64,000 bases of DNA from Bacillus sp. Marseille-P3661 (GCF_900240995.1 NZ_LT965953.1:1621017-1685016), one strand, 5' to 3'. Counted from the first letter of the stretch, positions 8,849 through 18,471 are shown. Program-made: numbers and translations. The notes: a model not told the origin generated them from the letters alone.

Positions 8849-9548
8849 TACTTATAAAAGATCATGCTTTTTAGACCGTACCCCTTGGCACGGTCTAGCC
8901 TTTGAAAATTTTTCATATCAACGTTTTCCATTTAAAAAAAGTGCTTGCCCCCTTACATTTGAAATAAAATAGTATTTATCAACAAGTCAGTATTGCTACA
9001 ACTACTGAACAAGAGCCCATAATTGCGCAGTAACTACCTTTACACAAAGAAATACTGAAAACCTTGTAAATAAAGGCTTATTTATAATGAATGTTTTTTT
9101 AGTAATGCCACCCGTTATGAAAATAAACACACTTTACTGATTAAATAGTTCATAAATATAAAATGATCCAATTTACCTTTGTCAAAATCCTCTATGTAGT
9201 CCCACACCAAATAGGCATGGGAAAAACAACTCTACCTTTATTTTACTAAAGCAATGCAAGGATTAAATTTTAAATCGAGCCATTACTACTTATGGTACGG
9301 TTCTCCGCACCAGTTTAAGCGGTGGTTTTTAAGTGAAGATAAAATAAAGGCAACTAATTAAAGTGCCATATGAACTTGCATAATCCCTTTTAAAGGACTC
9401 AATTGAAAGAATTCAGGTAGATTCATTAAAAAACAGTTTCTATTTAAGATACAATACTCCTAAAGTCTTGTTTAATATTAGGTACTAATTGAATGGTAAT
9501 TGCAAATATAGTTTCCCAATTGCCTTCTTTATTGGATTTTTTCTTATC

Positions 9549-9584
9549 GTAAAAAAACGAAAAACCCTTGATGATTCAAGGGTT
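9549..9584 (-). terminator. Rho-independent terminator downstream of the MltG/YceG-like gene
   Basis: On the minus strand the stem AACCCTTGA/TCAAGGGTT (9563-9584, four-base loop) is followed by a long T-rich tract (9549-9562). It is about 260 bases beyond the stop of the minus-strand gene at 9843, with no gene between them. Confidence 0.7.
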
Positions 9585-9842
9585 CTACTACAGCCCCGAG
9601 AGGACCTGAACTTGCAAAGCACGGTTTTGGATTTGGTTCACTACTATAGTGTCTAATTAAGTATCGTATGAAAAATGTCTATCTATTAGGGTTAATTATG
9701 AACCCGTTAGGTAGCATTAGTAGATGCTTTGAAACGTTTGTCACCAATTTGTTCCCAATACCTTACTAACACTTTTGAAAAAACAAAAAACCTTTTTCCC
9801 CTACCACTATAATTTTTATTGATTATGGTAGATCTTATACTA

Positions 9843-10385
9843 TTAAACTCGATTTCTCGTTATAGCGCTTATGATTTCATCATTGCTCATGGATGAATTT
9901 AGTTTATATTCGCCAATTTGTATATATTTGGCACCATTCTTTGATTCGAGCGTTTTAATGAACTCTCCTTGGTTTTTAATAAGGCCTTTCTTCTTCAATT
10001 GAAAGGCTACATCACTACTTAACATCCCTTTAGTAATCTTAAAAAGTTGATCCTCGGGTTTACTTGTTTCTTTTTCTGAATTATCCTTAGAAACTTGTTG
10101 TTTCAGTTCTTCGTCATTGTCTGCAACCTTTGGAGAATGTTCTGACTCAGACTCATCGTTTTCCTTTTGTGAGCTATGATCACTTTGTTCCATATTTACT
10201 TGCTCTTCTTTAGAAATGACGACTAAATTATTATCTTCTAGGAACGAGGTGATGGTTTCTTGATCTAGAATTGTTTCATTAGAGACGTTAGAAGATTCCA
10301 GTGCAAAAATAGGCTTAAAAACTATTAAAATCATGGCTGTAAAAAATAAGCCAATTGCTAGACCACGTGCAGTATGTTTATCCAC
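9843..10385 (-). CDS. Membrane-anchored protein with YceG/MltG-like small domain
   Basis: The 180-residue protein has one N-terminal membrane anchor (GLAIGLFFTAMILIVFKPIF), an acidic low-complexity linker (about 65-110) and a C-terminal domain ITKGMLSSDVAFQLKKKGLI...YIQIGEYKLNSSMSNDEII. The latter resembles the small LysM-like domain that precedes the catalytic region in MltG/YceG endolytic transglycosylases. The catalytic domain itself is absent, so a binding or regulatory envelope role is more likely than catalysis. The start is GTG and overlaps the preceding small gene by eight bases, indicating coupling. Confidence 0.65.
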   Translation of the reverse strand: MDKHTARGLAIGLFFTAMILIVFKPIFALESSNVSNETILDQETITSFLEDNNLVVISKEEQVNMEQSDHSSQKENDESESEHSPKVADNDEELKQQVSKDNSEKETSKPEDQLFKITKGMLSSDVAFQLKKKGLIKNQGEFIKTLESKNGAKYIQIGEYKLNSSMSNDEIISAITRNRV

Positions 10386-10566
10386 GAATATTACTTCCCT
10401 TCTCCAAGTCCTTGATTTTTTCTTTTAGCTCTATAATTTCGCGCGTAAGGTTAATATTCACATTACAAACTTGTTTTGTAATCTCAGATTGATAGTCTTT
10501 CGCAAAAAAAGAGTAAATAAATAAACTAACACTCGATAGTATCAATAGTGTAATAAATAGCGTCAT
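10378..10566 (-). CDS. Small membrane protein with coiled-coil tail
   Basis: This 62-residue protein has one hydrophobic segment (LFITLLILSSVSLFIYSFFA) and a charged, heptad-like C-terminus (LTREIIELKEKIKDLEKGS). The ribosome site GGAGG lies six bases before the ATG, and the stop overlaps the start of the following MltG-like gene, so it is very likely a real gene and co-expressed. I do not recognise the family. The overlap suggests the two products act together at the membrane. Confidence 0.65.
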   Translation of the reverse strand: MTLFITLLILSSVSLFIYSFFAKDYQSEITKQVCNVNINLTREIIELKEKIKDLEKGSNIRG

Positions 10567-10923
10567 ATGAATCCTCCTTCAATTTTTGTAGTATTATTAG
10601 TTTGTTATACCTTCGCTATAATACGACATATTTCGCATATTCTATCTTACCATCTTTTAAATATTTTATTAACAATCTTTAGACCCGAATTATCTCTAGG
10701 TCTTTATTATGGTCATCTTAATTTCTTAAAATTTACCTTACAGTTTCTTATTTTCCAGACTTTCATACTTTAAATAGTTATATTTTCTTGAAGAAAAAAT
10801 AAAAGAGCCTGACTCAAAAGTTCGTTAAATGCTACTTTTCTGTCCGTCTCTTTGACATACTGTATATAAGCTTTGGTAGAATAACAACAATATTTACCAT
10901 ATATTATACCTATATACCTTTTA
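10567..10923. other. Intergenic region
   Basis: AT-rich sequence of 357 bases between two minus-strand genes. A 68-codon plus-strand frame begins right at 10567 but is antisense to the promoter and ribosome site of the gene at 10566 and shows no family resemblance. I see no clear terminator for the Lrp-like gene. Confidence 0.5.
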
Positions 10924-11334
10924 CTATTTATTAATCACAATCGATAATTTATAGCTTACATAATTACTTATGTCAGTCAAAAATTCATCTAATATTTCAT
11001 TGGATGGAAACTTGCATTCGAGAAGGTAACAACTTTCTCCACTAACTTTGTAGTTGTTTATGATATATGGATCTTGTTTTTTTATAAACGATAAATAAGG
11101 TTGATGATTGGTGCTTTTAGTAAAAATATGAATAATTGCGTGCACAGAAAACCCCATTTTTACTTGATTCACTTTAATCGTATAGCCTTCAATAATTCCA
11201 CTATCTTCTAATTTTGCCACCCTTGCGGATGTAGCTGGTCCAGTCAAGTGGACTTTCTCGCCTAATTCCTTCATTGTAATCCGACTGTTCTTGGAAAGTT
11301 CATCTAAAATCAGAATATCTGTACTATCTAACAT
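10924..11334 (-). CDS. Lrp/AsnC-family transcriptional regulator
   Basis: From the ATG at 11332-11334 (AAAGGAG, eight bases upstream) the protein is 136 residues. The N-terminal helix-turn-helix is ILDELSKNSRITMKELGEKV...SARVAKLEDSGIIEGYTIKV (about 6-55), followed by the RAM ligand-binding domain (about 65-130) ending YVSYKLSIVINK. Lrp/AsnC proteins sense amino acids or related metabolites and form octamers. An upstream TTG giving ten more residues is less likely because the ribosome site lies within it. The gene is divergent from an MBL-fold hydrolase gene that it may control. Confidence 0.88.
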   Translation of the reverse strand: MLDSTDILILDELSKNSRITMKELGEKVHLTGPATSARVAKLEDSGIIEGYTIKVNQVKMGFSVHAIIHIFTKSTNHQPYLSFIKKQDPYIINNYKVSGESCYLLECKFPSNEILDEFLTDISNYVSYKLSIVINK

Positions 11335-11463
11335 TTCTTTAACTCCTTTCATAAATAAAGTCAAAAGGCCAAAAGATTTTATTTAATCTATGTATCCAAC
11401 AATAGGTCTAGTTTAAAATATACATTGTTCGAAGGAATTTTTAAAGAAAAGGAGTTTTAGCAG

Positions 11464-12225
11464 ATGAATATACAACTAATTCGAAATGCAACAATCGTTG
11501 TTGAATATGCAGGGAAAAAGTTTTTAATCGATCCAATGTTAGCCGAAAAAGGAGCTTACCCTCCTCTCCCAAATGCACCAAGACAAGATCAAAACAATCC
11601 TTTGGCAAGCTTACCAACATCCATTGAAACTATTATCCAGAATATCGATGCAGTCATCGTCACTCATCTGCATCCTGACCACTGGGATGATGCTGCTATC
11701 GAAGCATTGCCAAAAGATATAAAACTATTTAGTCAAAACGAAGAAGATGCTGTACAAATACGTAACGCTGGCTTTCCAAATGTAGAAGTATTAAAAGAGG
11801 ATACAGTCTTTGAAGGTATTCAATTAATTAAAACAAAAGGCGAGCATGGCAGAGGCGAAATCTTAAAACTTGCTGGTTTAGTATGCGGGGTTGTCTTTAA
11901 ACACCCAACGGAGAAAACATTATATGTTGCTGGAGATACAGTTTGGTATGATGCTGTACAGGAAGTAATTGAAATACACAAACCAGAAATCATTGTGGTC
12001 AATGGCGGGGATAATCAATTCCTACAAGGCGGATCTCTAGTAATGGGTAAAGATGACATTTATGAAGTTTATAAAGCTGCACCTAACGCAAAAATTATTT
12101 CAGTCCATATGGAAGCAATCAATCATTGGACATTATCGAGAGAAGAATTAAAAAGCTTTGCTAACGAAAAAGGAATTTCTTCTAATGTTTTAGTACCAGA
12201 TGATGGAGAATCCTACTCATTTTAA
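11464..12225 (+). CDS. MBL-fold metal-dependent hydrolase (UlaG-like)
   Basis: The 253-residue protein has the metallo-beta-lactamase zinc motif HLHPDHWD (His68, His70, Asp72, His73), then GDTVWYD for the bridging aspartate and VHMEAINHW for the last histidine. The opening MNIQLIRNATIVVEYAGKKFL is that of the UlaG-like/L-ascorbate-6-phosphate lactonase branch. It is presumably a cytoplasmic hydrolase; the substrate is not predictable. A strong AAAGGAG site precedes the ATG. It is transcribed away from the Lrp-type regulator and its stop abuts a family A repeat. Confidence 0.85.
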   Translation: MNIQLIRNATIVVEYAGKKFLIDPMLAEKGAYPPLPNAPRQDQNNPLASLPTSIETIIQNIDAVIVTHLHPDHWDDAAIEALPKDIKLFSQNEEDAVQIRNAGFPNVEVLKEDTVFEGIQLIKTKGEHGRGEILKLAGLVCGVVFKHPTEKTLYVAGDTVWYDAVQEVIEIHKPEIIVVNGGDNQFLQGGSLVMGKDDIYEVYKAAPNAKIISVHMEAINHWTLSREELKSFANEKGISSNVLVPDDGESYSF

Positions 12226-12226
12226 C

Positions 12227-12360
12227 AAGCCAGGGGAAAAGCCAGGGGGACAGGTCCCTTGGCCCGTTCTTTCTTTACTATTTACTTGTTGAGCCACCTT
12301 ACCTGTCCCTGTGGTTTATACTATTTACTTGTGAGCCACCTTACCTGTCCCTGTGGTTCT
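12227..12360. repeat. Palindromic repeat, family A subtype 1, with duplicated right half (copy 2)
   Basis: The left arm carries GGGGGACAGGTCCCTTGGC. The right half, starting TACTATTTACTTGT and ending TTACCTGTCCCTGTGGTT, occurs twice in tandem (about 12276-12317 and 12318-12359). The element fills the gap between two convergent genes. Confidence 0.85.
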
Positions 12361-12368
12361 CCCTTTGG

Positions 12369-12950
<582 letters not shown>

Positions 12951-12974
12951 ACTAATTCCCCCTTCGTGTTTTTC

Positions 12975-13003
12975 CGAACCAGAGGGACAGGTCCCAATAG
13001 TCC
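12975..13003. repeat. Half copy of palindromic repeat family A (copy 3)
   Basis: GAACCAGAGGGACAGGTCC is a full family A left arm, but the expected right arm ACCTGTCCC is missing. It lies directly upstream of the DUF4256 gene. The remaining sequence to 13363 is AT-rich and holds no recognisable gene; one minus-strand stretch encodes a short hydrophobic peptide ending FDQKSNK with no start signal. Confidence 0.7.
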
Positions 13004-13363
13004 AAGGCGAATAGATCCAATAATGGCGTTTAATTCCCGGTTCCACGGTATACTACCCCAAATACTATCATTAATCCTACATCAAAAAAACTATTTTGAT
13101 ACAAATACACTGTTTTTAGAGTTACCTCATTTGTTAGATTTTTGATCAAACAAATAGGCAACGACTACAAAGATTACAACAGATAGTATTTTAAAGCAGC
13201 ATCTATAAGAAAAGCTTCCATCAAAGGGCATCTGAAACTTATACAAATCATCTTGACTGTAACTATCATAGGAAATATGTATAGGTTTAGACAAATTCAG
13301 TCATCAAAATTGAAGTTACAATATGTTTAAAGGATAACTCAATAATTTATATAAACACTAAGT

Positions 13364-14143
13364 TTACTTTTTTTGAATTTCAGCTATCGCATCTATTACG
13401 GAACTACGGAAACCCTTTCTTTCCAAAGTGGTCACCCCCACTATAGTTGTGCCGCCTGGAGAACATACTTCATCTTTCATGACTCCTGGATGCGTATTCG
13501 ATTGCAATTGTAAATTTCCTGTTCCAACTACCATTTTACTTGCTAACTTATATGAGATGTCCCTCGGTAGACCATGCAGTACTGCAGCATCGGATAGGGC
13601 TTCTATGTACATGCTTGTAAAAGCTGGACCGCAACCACTAATGGTACCTGCAATCCCTAAATTTTTGGTATCAACATTTTCAATAAGTGCAATTTGCGAA
13701 AATAAATTGGCAAAGGAGTCATACTCTTCAGCTGTTAATGAGCTTTTAGTTTCACAAACAATGATTCCATCTCCAATTGATACCGGGGTATTTGGCAATG
13801 TACTTAAATGATGAGTATTTGGAGCTAATATCTCTTCATAATCGTCAAACGTAAAGTTTACGACCACCGAAATTACGATCTTATCCACTAGGTATTCTTT
13901 TATAGGTGTAATAACCTCTTTAACAAGATTTGGTTTCACAGCTATCACAACCATATCTACATGTTCCACTAATTCCAATGAATTTCTACAAGGTATAAAT
14001 CCTTTAGACATAGTATTTTCACATAATTTATCCCAATTCTTTGCACTGGCGTATATCTGTTCAGGACTAATTGCATTTTTATAAACCAATCCATTGGCAA
14101 GTGCTTGCGCCATGTTTCCAAATCCTATAAATCCTATTCGCAT
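13364..14143 (-). CDS. proC: Pyrroline-5-carboxylate reductase
   Basis: The 259-residue protein begins MRIGFIGFGNMAQALANGLV, the Rossmann NAD(P)H-binding motif, and contains the P5CR signatures VIAVKPNLVKEV, TLPNTPVSIGDG, TISGCGPAFTSMYIEALSDA and the end motif SPGGTTIVGVTTLERKGFR. It catalyses the last step of proline synthesis. It is monocistronic here, and Bacillus genomes usually carry several paralogs (ProI, ProH, ProG, ComER), so which one this is cannot be decided. Length is normal for the family, which is about 260-280 residues. Confidence 0.93.
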   Translation of the reverse strand: MRIGFIGFGNMAQALANGLVYKNAISPEQIYASAKNWDKLCENTMSKGFIPCRNSLELVEHVDMVVIAVKPNLVKEVITPIKEYLVDKIVISVVVNFTFDDYEEILAPNTHHLSTLPNTPVSIGDGIIVCETKSSLTAEEYDSFANLFSQIALIENVDTKNLGIAGTISGCGPAFTSMYIEALSDAAVLHGLPRDISYKLASKMVVGTGNLQLQSNTHPGVMKDEVCSPGGTTIVGVTTLERKGFRSSVIDAIAEIQKK

Positions 14144-14186
14144 TTTTTTATCCTCCCAAACTTTTAAAATAATCGTCTATTTGTAA

Positions 14187-14273
14187 TTATTCTCGTGATT
14201 CTTGTGTGTTGTTACAACCTAATAAGGCTAAAGGTAATGTCATAACTAACAATAAAACAGAAACGCCCTTCAA
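14187..14273 (-). pseudogene. Lipoprotein signal-peptide remnant
   Basis: A 28-codon frame starting at TTG (14271-14273) reads KGVSVLLLVMTLPLALLGCN followed by NTQESRE and a stop. It is a textbook lipoprotein signal with lipobox LALLGC, but the mature part is only nine residues and there is no ribosome site. A family A repeat sits at 14291, immediately upstream, so the gene has probably lost its 5' control region and its 3' body. It could also be a genuine mini-lipoprotein; I consider that less likely. Confidence 0.4.
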
Positions 14274-14290
14274 CTTATTTTATAATAAAA

Positions 14291-14312
14291 GAACCAGAGG
14301 GACAGGTCCAGT
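14291..14312. repeat. Half copy of palindromic repeat family A (copy 4)
   Basis: GAACCAGAGGGACAGGTCCA matches the left arm of subtype 1 exactly; no right arm follows. It lies between the lipoprotein remnant and trmL. Confidence 0.7.
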
Positions 14313-14541
14313 GTCTTAGTTTAAAAATACCTTCAGGGTCCCGACCAGATAAACAACAAGCAGGTTTACCCCAACTACTTACTAAGATCAATGGCAATTG
14401 GGATAGTTCTGACACACAAAAATTCAAATGGGACATCACACCTGACCTTATGACCAGATTAAACAGAAATAGCCAAAGTACCTATCTCCCAATCTGTATG
14501 CTATAATTTGGAGAGTAAAATTGATTTAGAGGTGACCATTC

Positions 14542-15012
14542 TTGGCAATACATGTTGTACTATATCAACCTGATATTCCGGCTAATACTGGAAATATTGC
14601 ACTTACTTGTGCAGCAACGGATACAGCCTTGCATTTAATCCGTCCACTTGGCTTTTCAACAGATCCAGAAATGCTAAAACGAGCTGGCATAGATTTCTGG
14701 GATTCTGTAAACATAACGTACTATGACTCGTTAGATGACTTTTTTGCAAAAAATGAGGGTGAGTTTTACTATATCGAGACTTTCGGTGAAAAAGCACATT
14801 CGGGCTTCGATTTCAGTGATGTATCAAAAGACCATTATTTTATGTTTGGAAAAGAAACAACAGGTTTACCAAAAGATTTACTAGAAAAAAATAAAGATCA
14901 CTTTCTGAGAATACCAATGAATACTCATGTTCGTTCACTAAATCTTTCAAATACAGCTGCGATACTGGTATATGAGGCTCTGCGCCAGCAAGGATATCCA
15001 AATTTAAAATAA
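14542..15012 (+). CDS. trmL: tRNA (cytidine(34)-2'-O)-methyltransferase TrmL (CspR)
   Basis: The 156-residue protein is a SPOUT methyltransferase with all TrmL signatures: the start AIHVVLYQPDIPANTGNIAL, LIRPLGF, YFMFGKETTGLP and the SAM-binding knot IPMNTHVRSLNLSNTAAI. It methylates the wobble ribose of tRNA-Leu species. The start is TTG, with GAGGTGA nine bases upstream. It is monocistronic, with repeats on both sides. Confidence 0.94.
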   Translation: MAIHVVLYQPDIPANTGNIALTCAATDTALHLIRPLGFSTDPEMLKRAGIDFWDSVNITYYDSLDDFFAKNEGEFYYIETFGEKAHSGFDFSDVSKDHYFMFGKETTGLPKDLLEKNKDHFLRIPMNTHVRSLNLSNTAAILVYEALRQQGYPNLK

Positions 15013-15471
15013 TAAAGAGTCTTCCGTCTTGGCGGCTTCCATTAACACGCAAAAAAAAGGTTCCTTCCCTGAACACTAACCGTATTGGGGACAGGGACCA
15101 ATATTTGGACTAGGAAACAAAAAACAAGAAGTCACATTGTAGTCATGACTACAAAATCAGAACTTCCCCCTCATCCCCTTTGCCTTATTCAAGTAGGTGC
15201 AGATAGTCTACATAAACAATATTGTATATCCCTTTCAAAACAGCCTAATATCTATCTTTAATTACTTATTAACTTCTTTTGTTATTTAAAGTTTTTAACG
15301 TAAACTACGCTTGGATGTTTCTCTCAATTCATATATGTATATTTGGGAAGAAGTTTATGATCATGTGAAGTTGCGTCTACTAACGGGCAGCATCACTAGA
15401 CTGATACATTTCTTAAAAATCGTAAATAATAAATAAGTGATAATACTTTATAGAGAGTGTGTTAGTACAAA
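15013..15471. other. Intergenic region with small palindromes
   Basis: This stretch holds no gene I can support. It contains TATTGGGGACAGGGACCAATA (15083-15105 region), a short palindrome related to family A arms, and the perfect 18-base palindrome TTGTAGTCATGACTACAA (15137-15154). The latter is extended by GAAGT/ACTTC and, on the minus strand, is followed by a T-rich tract, so it may act as a terminator. Confidence 0.5.
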
Positions 15472-16020
15472 ATGAATAAATCTCTAAAAGAACAAGTTGA
15501 AAGTACTTATATGCTTATTAATGAGGCGAATGATAAAATGTTTTACATTTGGAAAGAGAATATTCTTTTCACATGGCAATGGGGGCTAAGTATAATATTA
15601 TCTATTTTACCTTGGCTTTTATGGATTAAGTTTAGAAAAAAGGATAGTACAATTCGATTGCTTTGTGTTGGTTTTTTTGTCCTTATTATCGCCTCATGGT
15701 TAGACTTTCTTGGAGTTGCTTTTGGACTTTGGTATTACGTATATGATGTTACTTACCTTATACCAAATTATTTTCCTTGGGACTTTACACTAATTCCAGT
15801 AATCACCATGTTTTTTATTCAAATTAAACCTAATTTTAATCCTTTTATAAAATCAGTACTATTTTCAGTGATATTATCTTTTTTAGCAGAACCATTTTTT
15901 ATATGGTTGGGACTGTATCAATCTTTAAAATGGGAACATATATATTCATTCCCGATATATATCTTTATTTATTTAGTTGCAGACTTTATTAGTAAAAGAA
16001 ATAGCTGGGCTAAAATTTAA
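15472..16020 (+). CDS. CBO0543-family integral membrane protein
   Basis: The 182-residue protein has about five membrane segments (for example WGLSIILSILPWLLWIKF and LCVGFFVLIIASWLDFLGVA) and the motifs FGLWYYVYDV, YFPWDFTLIPV and FLAEPFFIWLGLY characteristic of the CBO0543 family found in spore-forming Firmicutes. The function is unknown. The ribosome site is weak (GAGAG, about 17 bases upstream of the ATG). The stop is followed within two bases by a repeat. No operon partner is evident. Confidence 0.75.
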   Translation: MNKSLKEQVESTYMLINEANDKMFYIWKENILFTWQWGLSIILSILPWLLWIKFRKKDSTIRLLCVGFFVLIIASWLDFLGVAFGLWYYVYDVTYLIPNYFPWDFTLIPVITMFFIQIKPNFNPFIKSVLFSVILSFLAEPFFIWLGLYQSLKWEHIYSFPIYIFIYLVADFISKRNSWAKI

Positions 16021-16021
16021 T

Positions 16022-16195
16022 AGATCCACAGGGACAGGTTCACTGGCTTTGTTTAATAGAGAGTCCCCCTATACTTCTAGCGAACATTCCCTATTTATGG
16101 AAGTGCACACTCTAAAATTCCAATTCCTAACTAAAAAAGCCCCTGCTCCCCCGTACACTACCGCTTTAACGTACTGGGGGACAAGAGCTTTCATT
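16022..16195. repeat. Composite repeat: family A arm plus family B hairpin
   Basis: It starts with the family A-like arm CCACAGGGACAGGTTCACTGG (16026-16046). It ends with a family B hairpin in which TCCCCCGTAC (16147-16156) pairs with GTACTGGGGGA (16171-16181) around the invariant core ACTACCGCTTTAAC (16157-16170). The sequence between is non-coding. Confidence 0.65.
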
Positions 16196-16215
16196 CTATG
16201 TAGAAACAGAACATT

Positions 16216-16815
16216 TTAATAAACTTTATAAGTTTGCCCTGTCTGAGCACCTTCAACACTCTTAACATATGCATTTGCCACTTTGTTAGCTGGTACTGGA
16301 TTAAAACCTTTAAAAAATTCTCCATATTTATCCATGGATTCTTCCAGAACGTTTGGACTTACAGTATTAATCCGGATATTACGTTTCAATTCAATCGCCG
16401 CAGATTTAACAAAACTCACAATCGCACCATTAGCCATAGCTGCTGAGCTACCTTTTAAAATTGGATCATCCATCATAATTCCAGAAGTTAATGTAAAACT
16501 TCCACCTTCATTTATATAATTTTGTCCAATTAATACTAAATTCACTTGACCCTTCAGTTTACTATTTATTGCTATTTCATTTAGTTCCGGAGTGAGCTCA
16601 CTGAAATTCCCAAAATGCGCTGCTCCTGTTGTGCTTATAACAGCATCAATGTTATGTAAATCTTTATACATTTGTTCTATGCTTTCTACAGACGTGATGT
16701 CTACTTTATAATCCCCATTTGATTTGCTAGCGATAATAATTTCATGGTTAAGTTTTAACTTCTCAGCCACAGCTTTTCCTATTGTACCAGTACCACCAAC
16801 TATAAGAATCTTCAT
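16216..16815 (-). CDS. Short-chain dehydrogenase/reductase-like protein, catalytic Tyr/Lys absent
   Basis: The 199-residue protein has a clear Rossmann start (MKILIVGGTGTIGKAVAEKL) and a typical late region (IELKRNIRINTVSPNVLEESM). Where classical SDRs have Tyr-x-x-x-Lys, the aligned stretch is SSAAMANGAIVSFVKSAA, without the tyrosine or lysine. It therefore belongs to the short atypical SDR branch that binds nucleotide but may use another mechanism or none. The family is usually annotated simply as short-chain dehydrogenase. It is monocistronic and flanked by repeats. Confidence 0.8.
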   Translation of the reverse strand: MKILIVGGTGTIGKAVAEKLKLNHEIIIASKSNGDYKVDITSVESIEQMYKDLHNIDAVISTTGAAHFGNFSELTPELNEIAINSKLKGQVNLVLIGQNYINEGGSFTLTSGIMMDDPILKGSSAAMANGAIVSFVKSAAIELKRNIRINTVSPNVLEESMDKYGEFFKGFNPVPANKVANAYVKSVEGAQTGQTYKVY

Positions 16816-16945
16816 ACTACCACTACTCCTAGCTAAAAAATTATGAATCTATGTTGCTTTATATATTCTTCGCTTTCGAAGAATCCCCTTCCTGTATAGT
16901 AAAAAAGGTTTTATTAACATAGTGGTATTTGATAAAACATTAAAA

Positions 16946-16972
16946 GGAACAAGGTACCTGTCACCCTGTTCC
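16946..16972. terminator. Hairpin followed by T-run, repeat-derived
   Basis: GGAACA (16946-16951) pairs with TGTTCC (16967-16972), with GGTACCTGTC in the loop, and ACTTTTTC follows on the plus strand. The loop contains a family A arm fragment, so this may be a decayed repeat that now resembles a terminator. Confidence 0.4.
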
Positions 16973-17048
16973 ACTTTTTCTTGTTAAGTTTACTGGTTAT
17001 TTGTTATGGCTTAAAAAATGATAAAAATACAGATTTCAAAAAATGTTT

Positions 17049-17095
17049 CTGTTTCTCTGGCACACTACCGCTTTAACGCGCCAAGGTCAGGAAAC
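17049..17095. repeat. Palindromic repeat family B, copy 2
   Basis: The core ACTACCGCTTTAAC (17064-17077) is identical to three other sites apart from at most one base. The flanks TCTGGCAC and GCGCCAAGG can pair in their GGC/GCC parts. It lies just after the stop of the LysM protein gene. Confidence 0.55.
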
Positions 17096-17107
17096 GAATG
17101 TAAAAAT

Positions 17108-18439
17108 CTAATACAATGTTTGTTTTTGTGTGCCATCTGTTCGTATTCTGTAAATCATTTTTTCAATTCTAGTGTAGTAGATCCAGTCGTCAAAAATGAT
17201 GATATTCGTTACAAACTCTTCATTTAAGAAGGTTTTTTCTGTTCCATCAACTCTCATTTTATAAAGATCTCCGCCAGGTATATCAACAGTAGTATAGTAT
17301 ATCCAACCATTAGATATATTCAAGTTAGAAGCAGAATCATTGCTTAACCTCATTTTATTAGATCCATCAAAGGACATCCTATAAATTCGGGTTTCATCTG
17401 CTGGATTTCTAAAGTAAATCCAATTATCATGTATAAGCATACTATATACACTTGTATCATTTAATTTTGTTCTTTCTGTTCCATCAATTCTTACACGATA
17501 TGGCTTTTGTTGGTCTGTGATATTTTGATAATAGATCCATTCGCCAATTAAGTTTATGGAAGAGGATTGATCTTCATTTAGCTTTGTTCTTTCCGTACCA
17601 TCTGCTCTAATTTTATATAGTTTTGCACCATCCGATTGGTTTGCATAAAAGATCCATTCACCTCTAACAAGGATACTCGTTGAACTATCATTATTTATTT
17701 GAGTTTTTTCTGTTCCGTCTATTCTTATTTTGAATATGTTACCATTATCCCATCCGCTTCGATAATAAACCCATCCATCTAATACATTGATATAGGTTGG
17801 ATCTACACTAGCTGTTAGTAATGTATCCATTGTAAGGTCTGTTTTCTTCTTAGTTAAAGCTCCGTATACTTCCTGCCCTTGACGTTTATTAAAATAAATC
17901 CAATCATTTTCATTCCCCAGGAAACCAGTGTTCATAATATTTCCTGCCGTATTCCCTTGTTCCACCATCTGAATATCGTTGATAAGGGACTGTAAATACT
18001 GATTTTCCGCAGTAAGCGTTTCAACTCTACTTTTCAATTCGTCATAATCAGACGTCACGTTAATGACCTGATTTACAGGGTCCCATAAAACCTGAGCACC
18101 GACCCTGCTAAACTCAGCAATAGGAACATAAATATAAGGATAGGTTGCTCCTTCTGGTTTAAAATTTAATACAGGATACAAGCCCGTATTAATATCGACA
18201 CCATTTACGTATATTGGGCGGGTAGCTGTATATGCTGTAACAGGTTTGTACTGCATTTGTCTTCCTTCTCGTACAGCTATTTGATTCGGTATGAATAGCG
18301 TTTGACCAACATATAACATCGGACTTACAAGCTTATTTAGAGAAACAATGCTTTCTATAGTAGTATTAAACTTCTTTGCTATGAAATATAAATGATCACC
18401 GGGTTGAACAATATAAACATTAGTACGACTTGTTTTCAT
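17108..18439 (-). CDS. LysM-domain protein with DUF5050 beta-propeller-like repeats
   Basis: From the ATG at 18437-18439 (AAGGGG upstream) the protein is 443 residues. Residues about 7-52 form a LysM domain (VYIVQPGDHLYFIAKKFN, LYVGQTLFIPNQ). A coiled coil follows (LKSRVETLTAENQYLQSLIN), then seven or so repeats of about 40 residues with the pattern GEWIYYxN...LYKIRADGTERTKLN, which is the DUF5050 repeat. There is no signal peptide, which suggests assembly from the mother cell onto the spore surface, or LysM-mediated attachment after other release. The repeat domain probably folds as a beta-propeller. The precise role is unknown. Confidence 0.8.
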   Translation of the reverse strand: MKTSRTNVYIVQPGDHLYFIAKKFNTTIESIVSLNKLVSPMLYVGQTLFIPNQIAVREGRQMQYKPVTAYTATRPIYVNGVDINTGLYPVLNFKPEGATYPYIYVPIAEFSRVGAQVLWDPVNQVINVTSDYDELKSRVETLTAENQYLQSLINDIQMVEQGNTAGNIMNTGFLGNENDWIYFNKRQGQEVYGALTKKKTDLTMDTLLTASVDPTYINVLDGWVYYRSGWDNGNIFKIRIDGTEKTQINNDSSTSILVRGEWIFYANQSDGAKLYKIRADGTERTKLNEDQSSSINLIGEWIYYQNITDQQKPYRVRIDGTERTKLNDTSVYSMLIHDNWIYFRNPADETRIYRMSFDGSNKMRLSNDSASNLNISNGWIYYTTVDIPGGDLYKMRVDGTEKTFLNEEFVTNIIIFDDWIYYTRIEKMIYRIRTDGTQKQTLY

Positions 18440-18471
18440 AATGCACCCCTTCATTTTTGAACATTATATTT

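Larger units (their letters stand above)
8373..9842. other. 1.47-kb gene-poor region
   Basis: No open frame here has both a credible ribosome site and family resemblance. A short frame at about 8689 reads MKGPKLTEKGHYLLEE and stops, and looks like the tail of a lost gene. A 35-codon frame from 9254 (LNFKSSHYYLWYG and onward) has no ribosome site. The region holds a 26-base perfect palindrome (8823-8848), a second weak hairpin (8872-8897) and the terminator of the operon ending at 9843. The AT-rich part next to 8372 should contain the promoter of the transporter operon. Confidence 0.6.

Noticed and set aside
9590..9640. tRNA-like 3' end (CAGCCCCGAGAGGACCTGAAC read on the other strand) as a possible phage attachment site
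   Set aside because: The T-stem does not pair and no integrase or tRNA gene is nearby, so I treat the likeness as chance.
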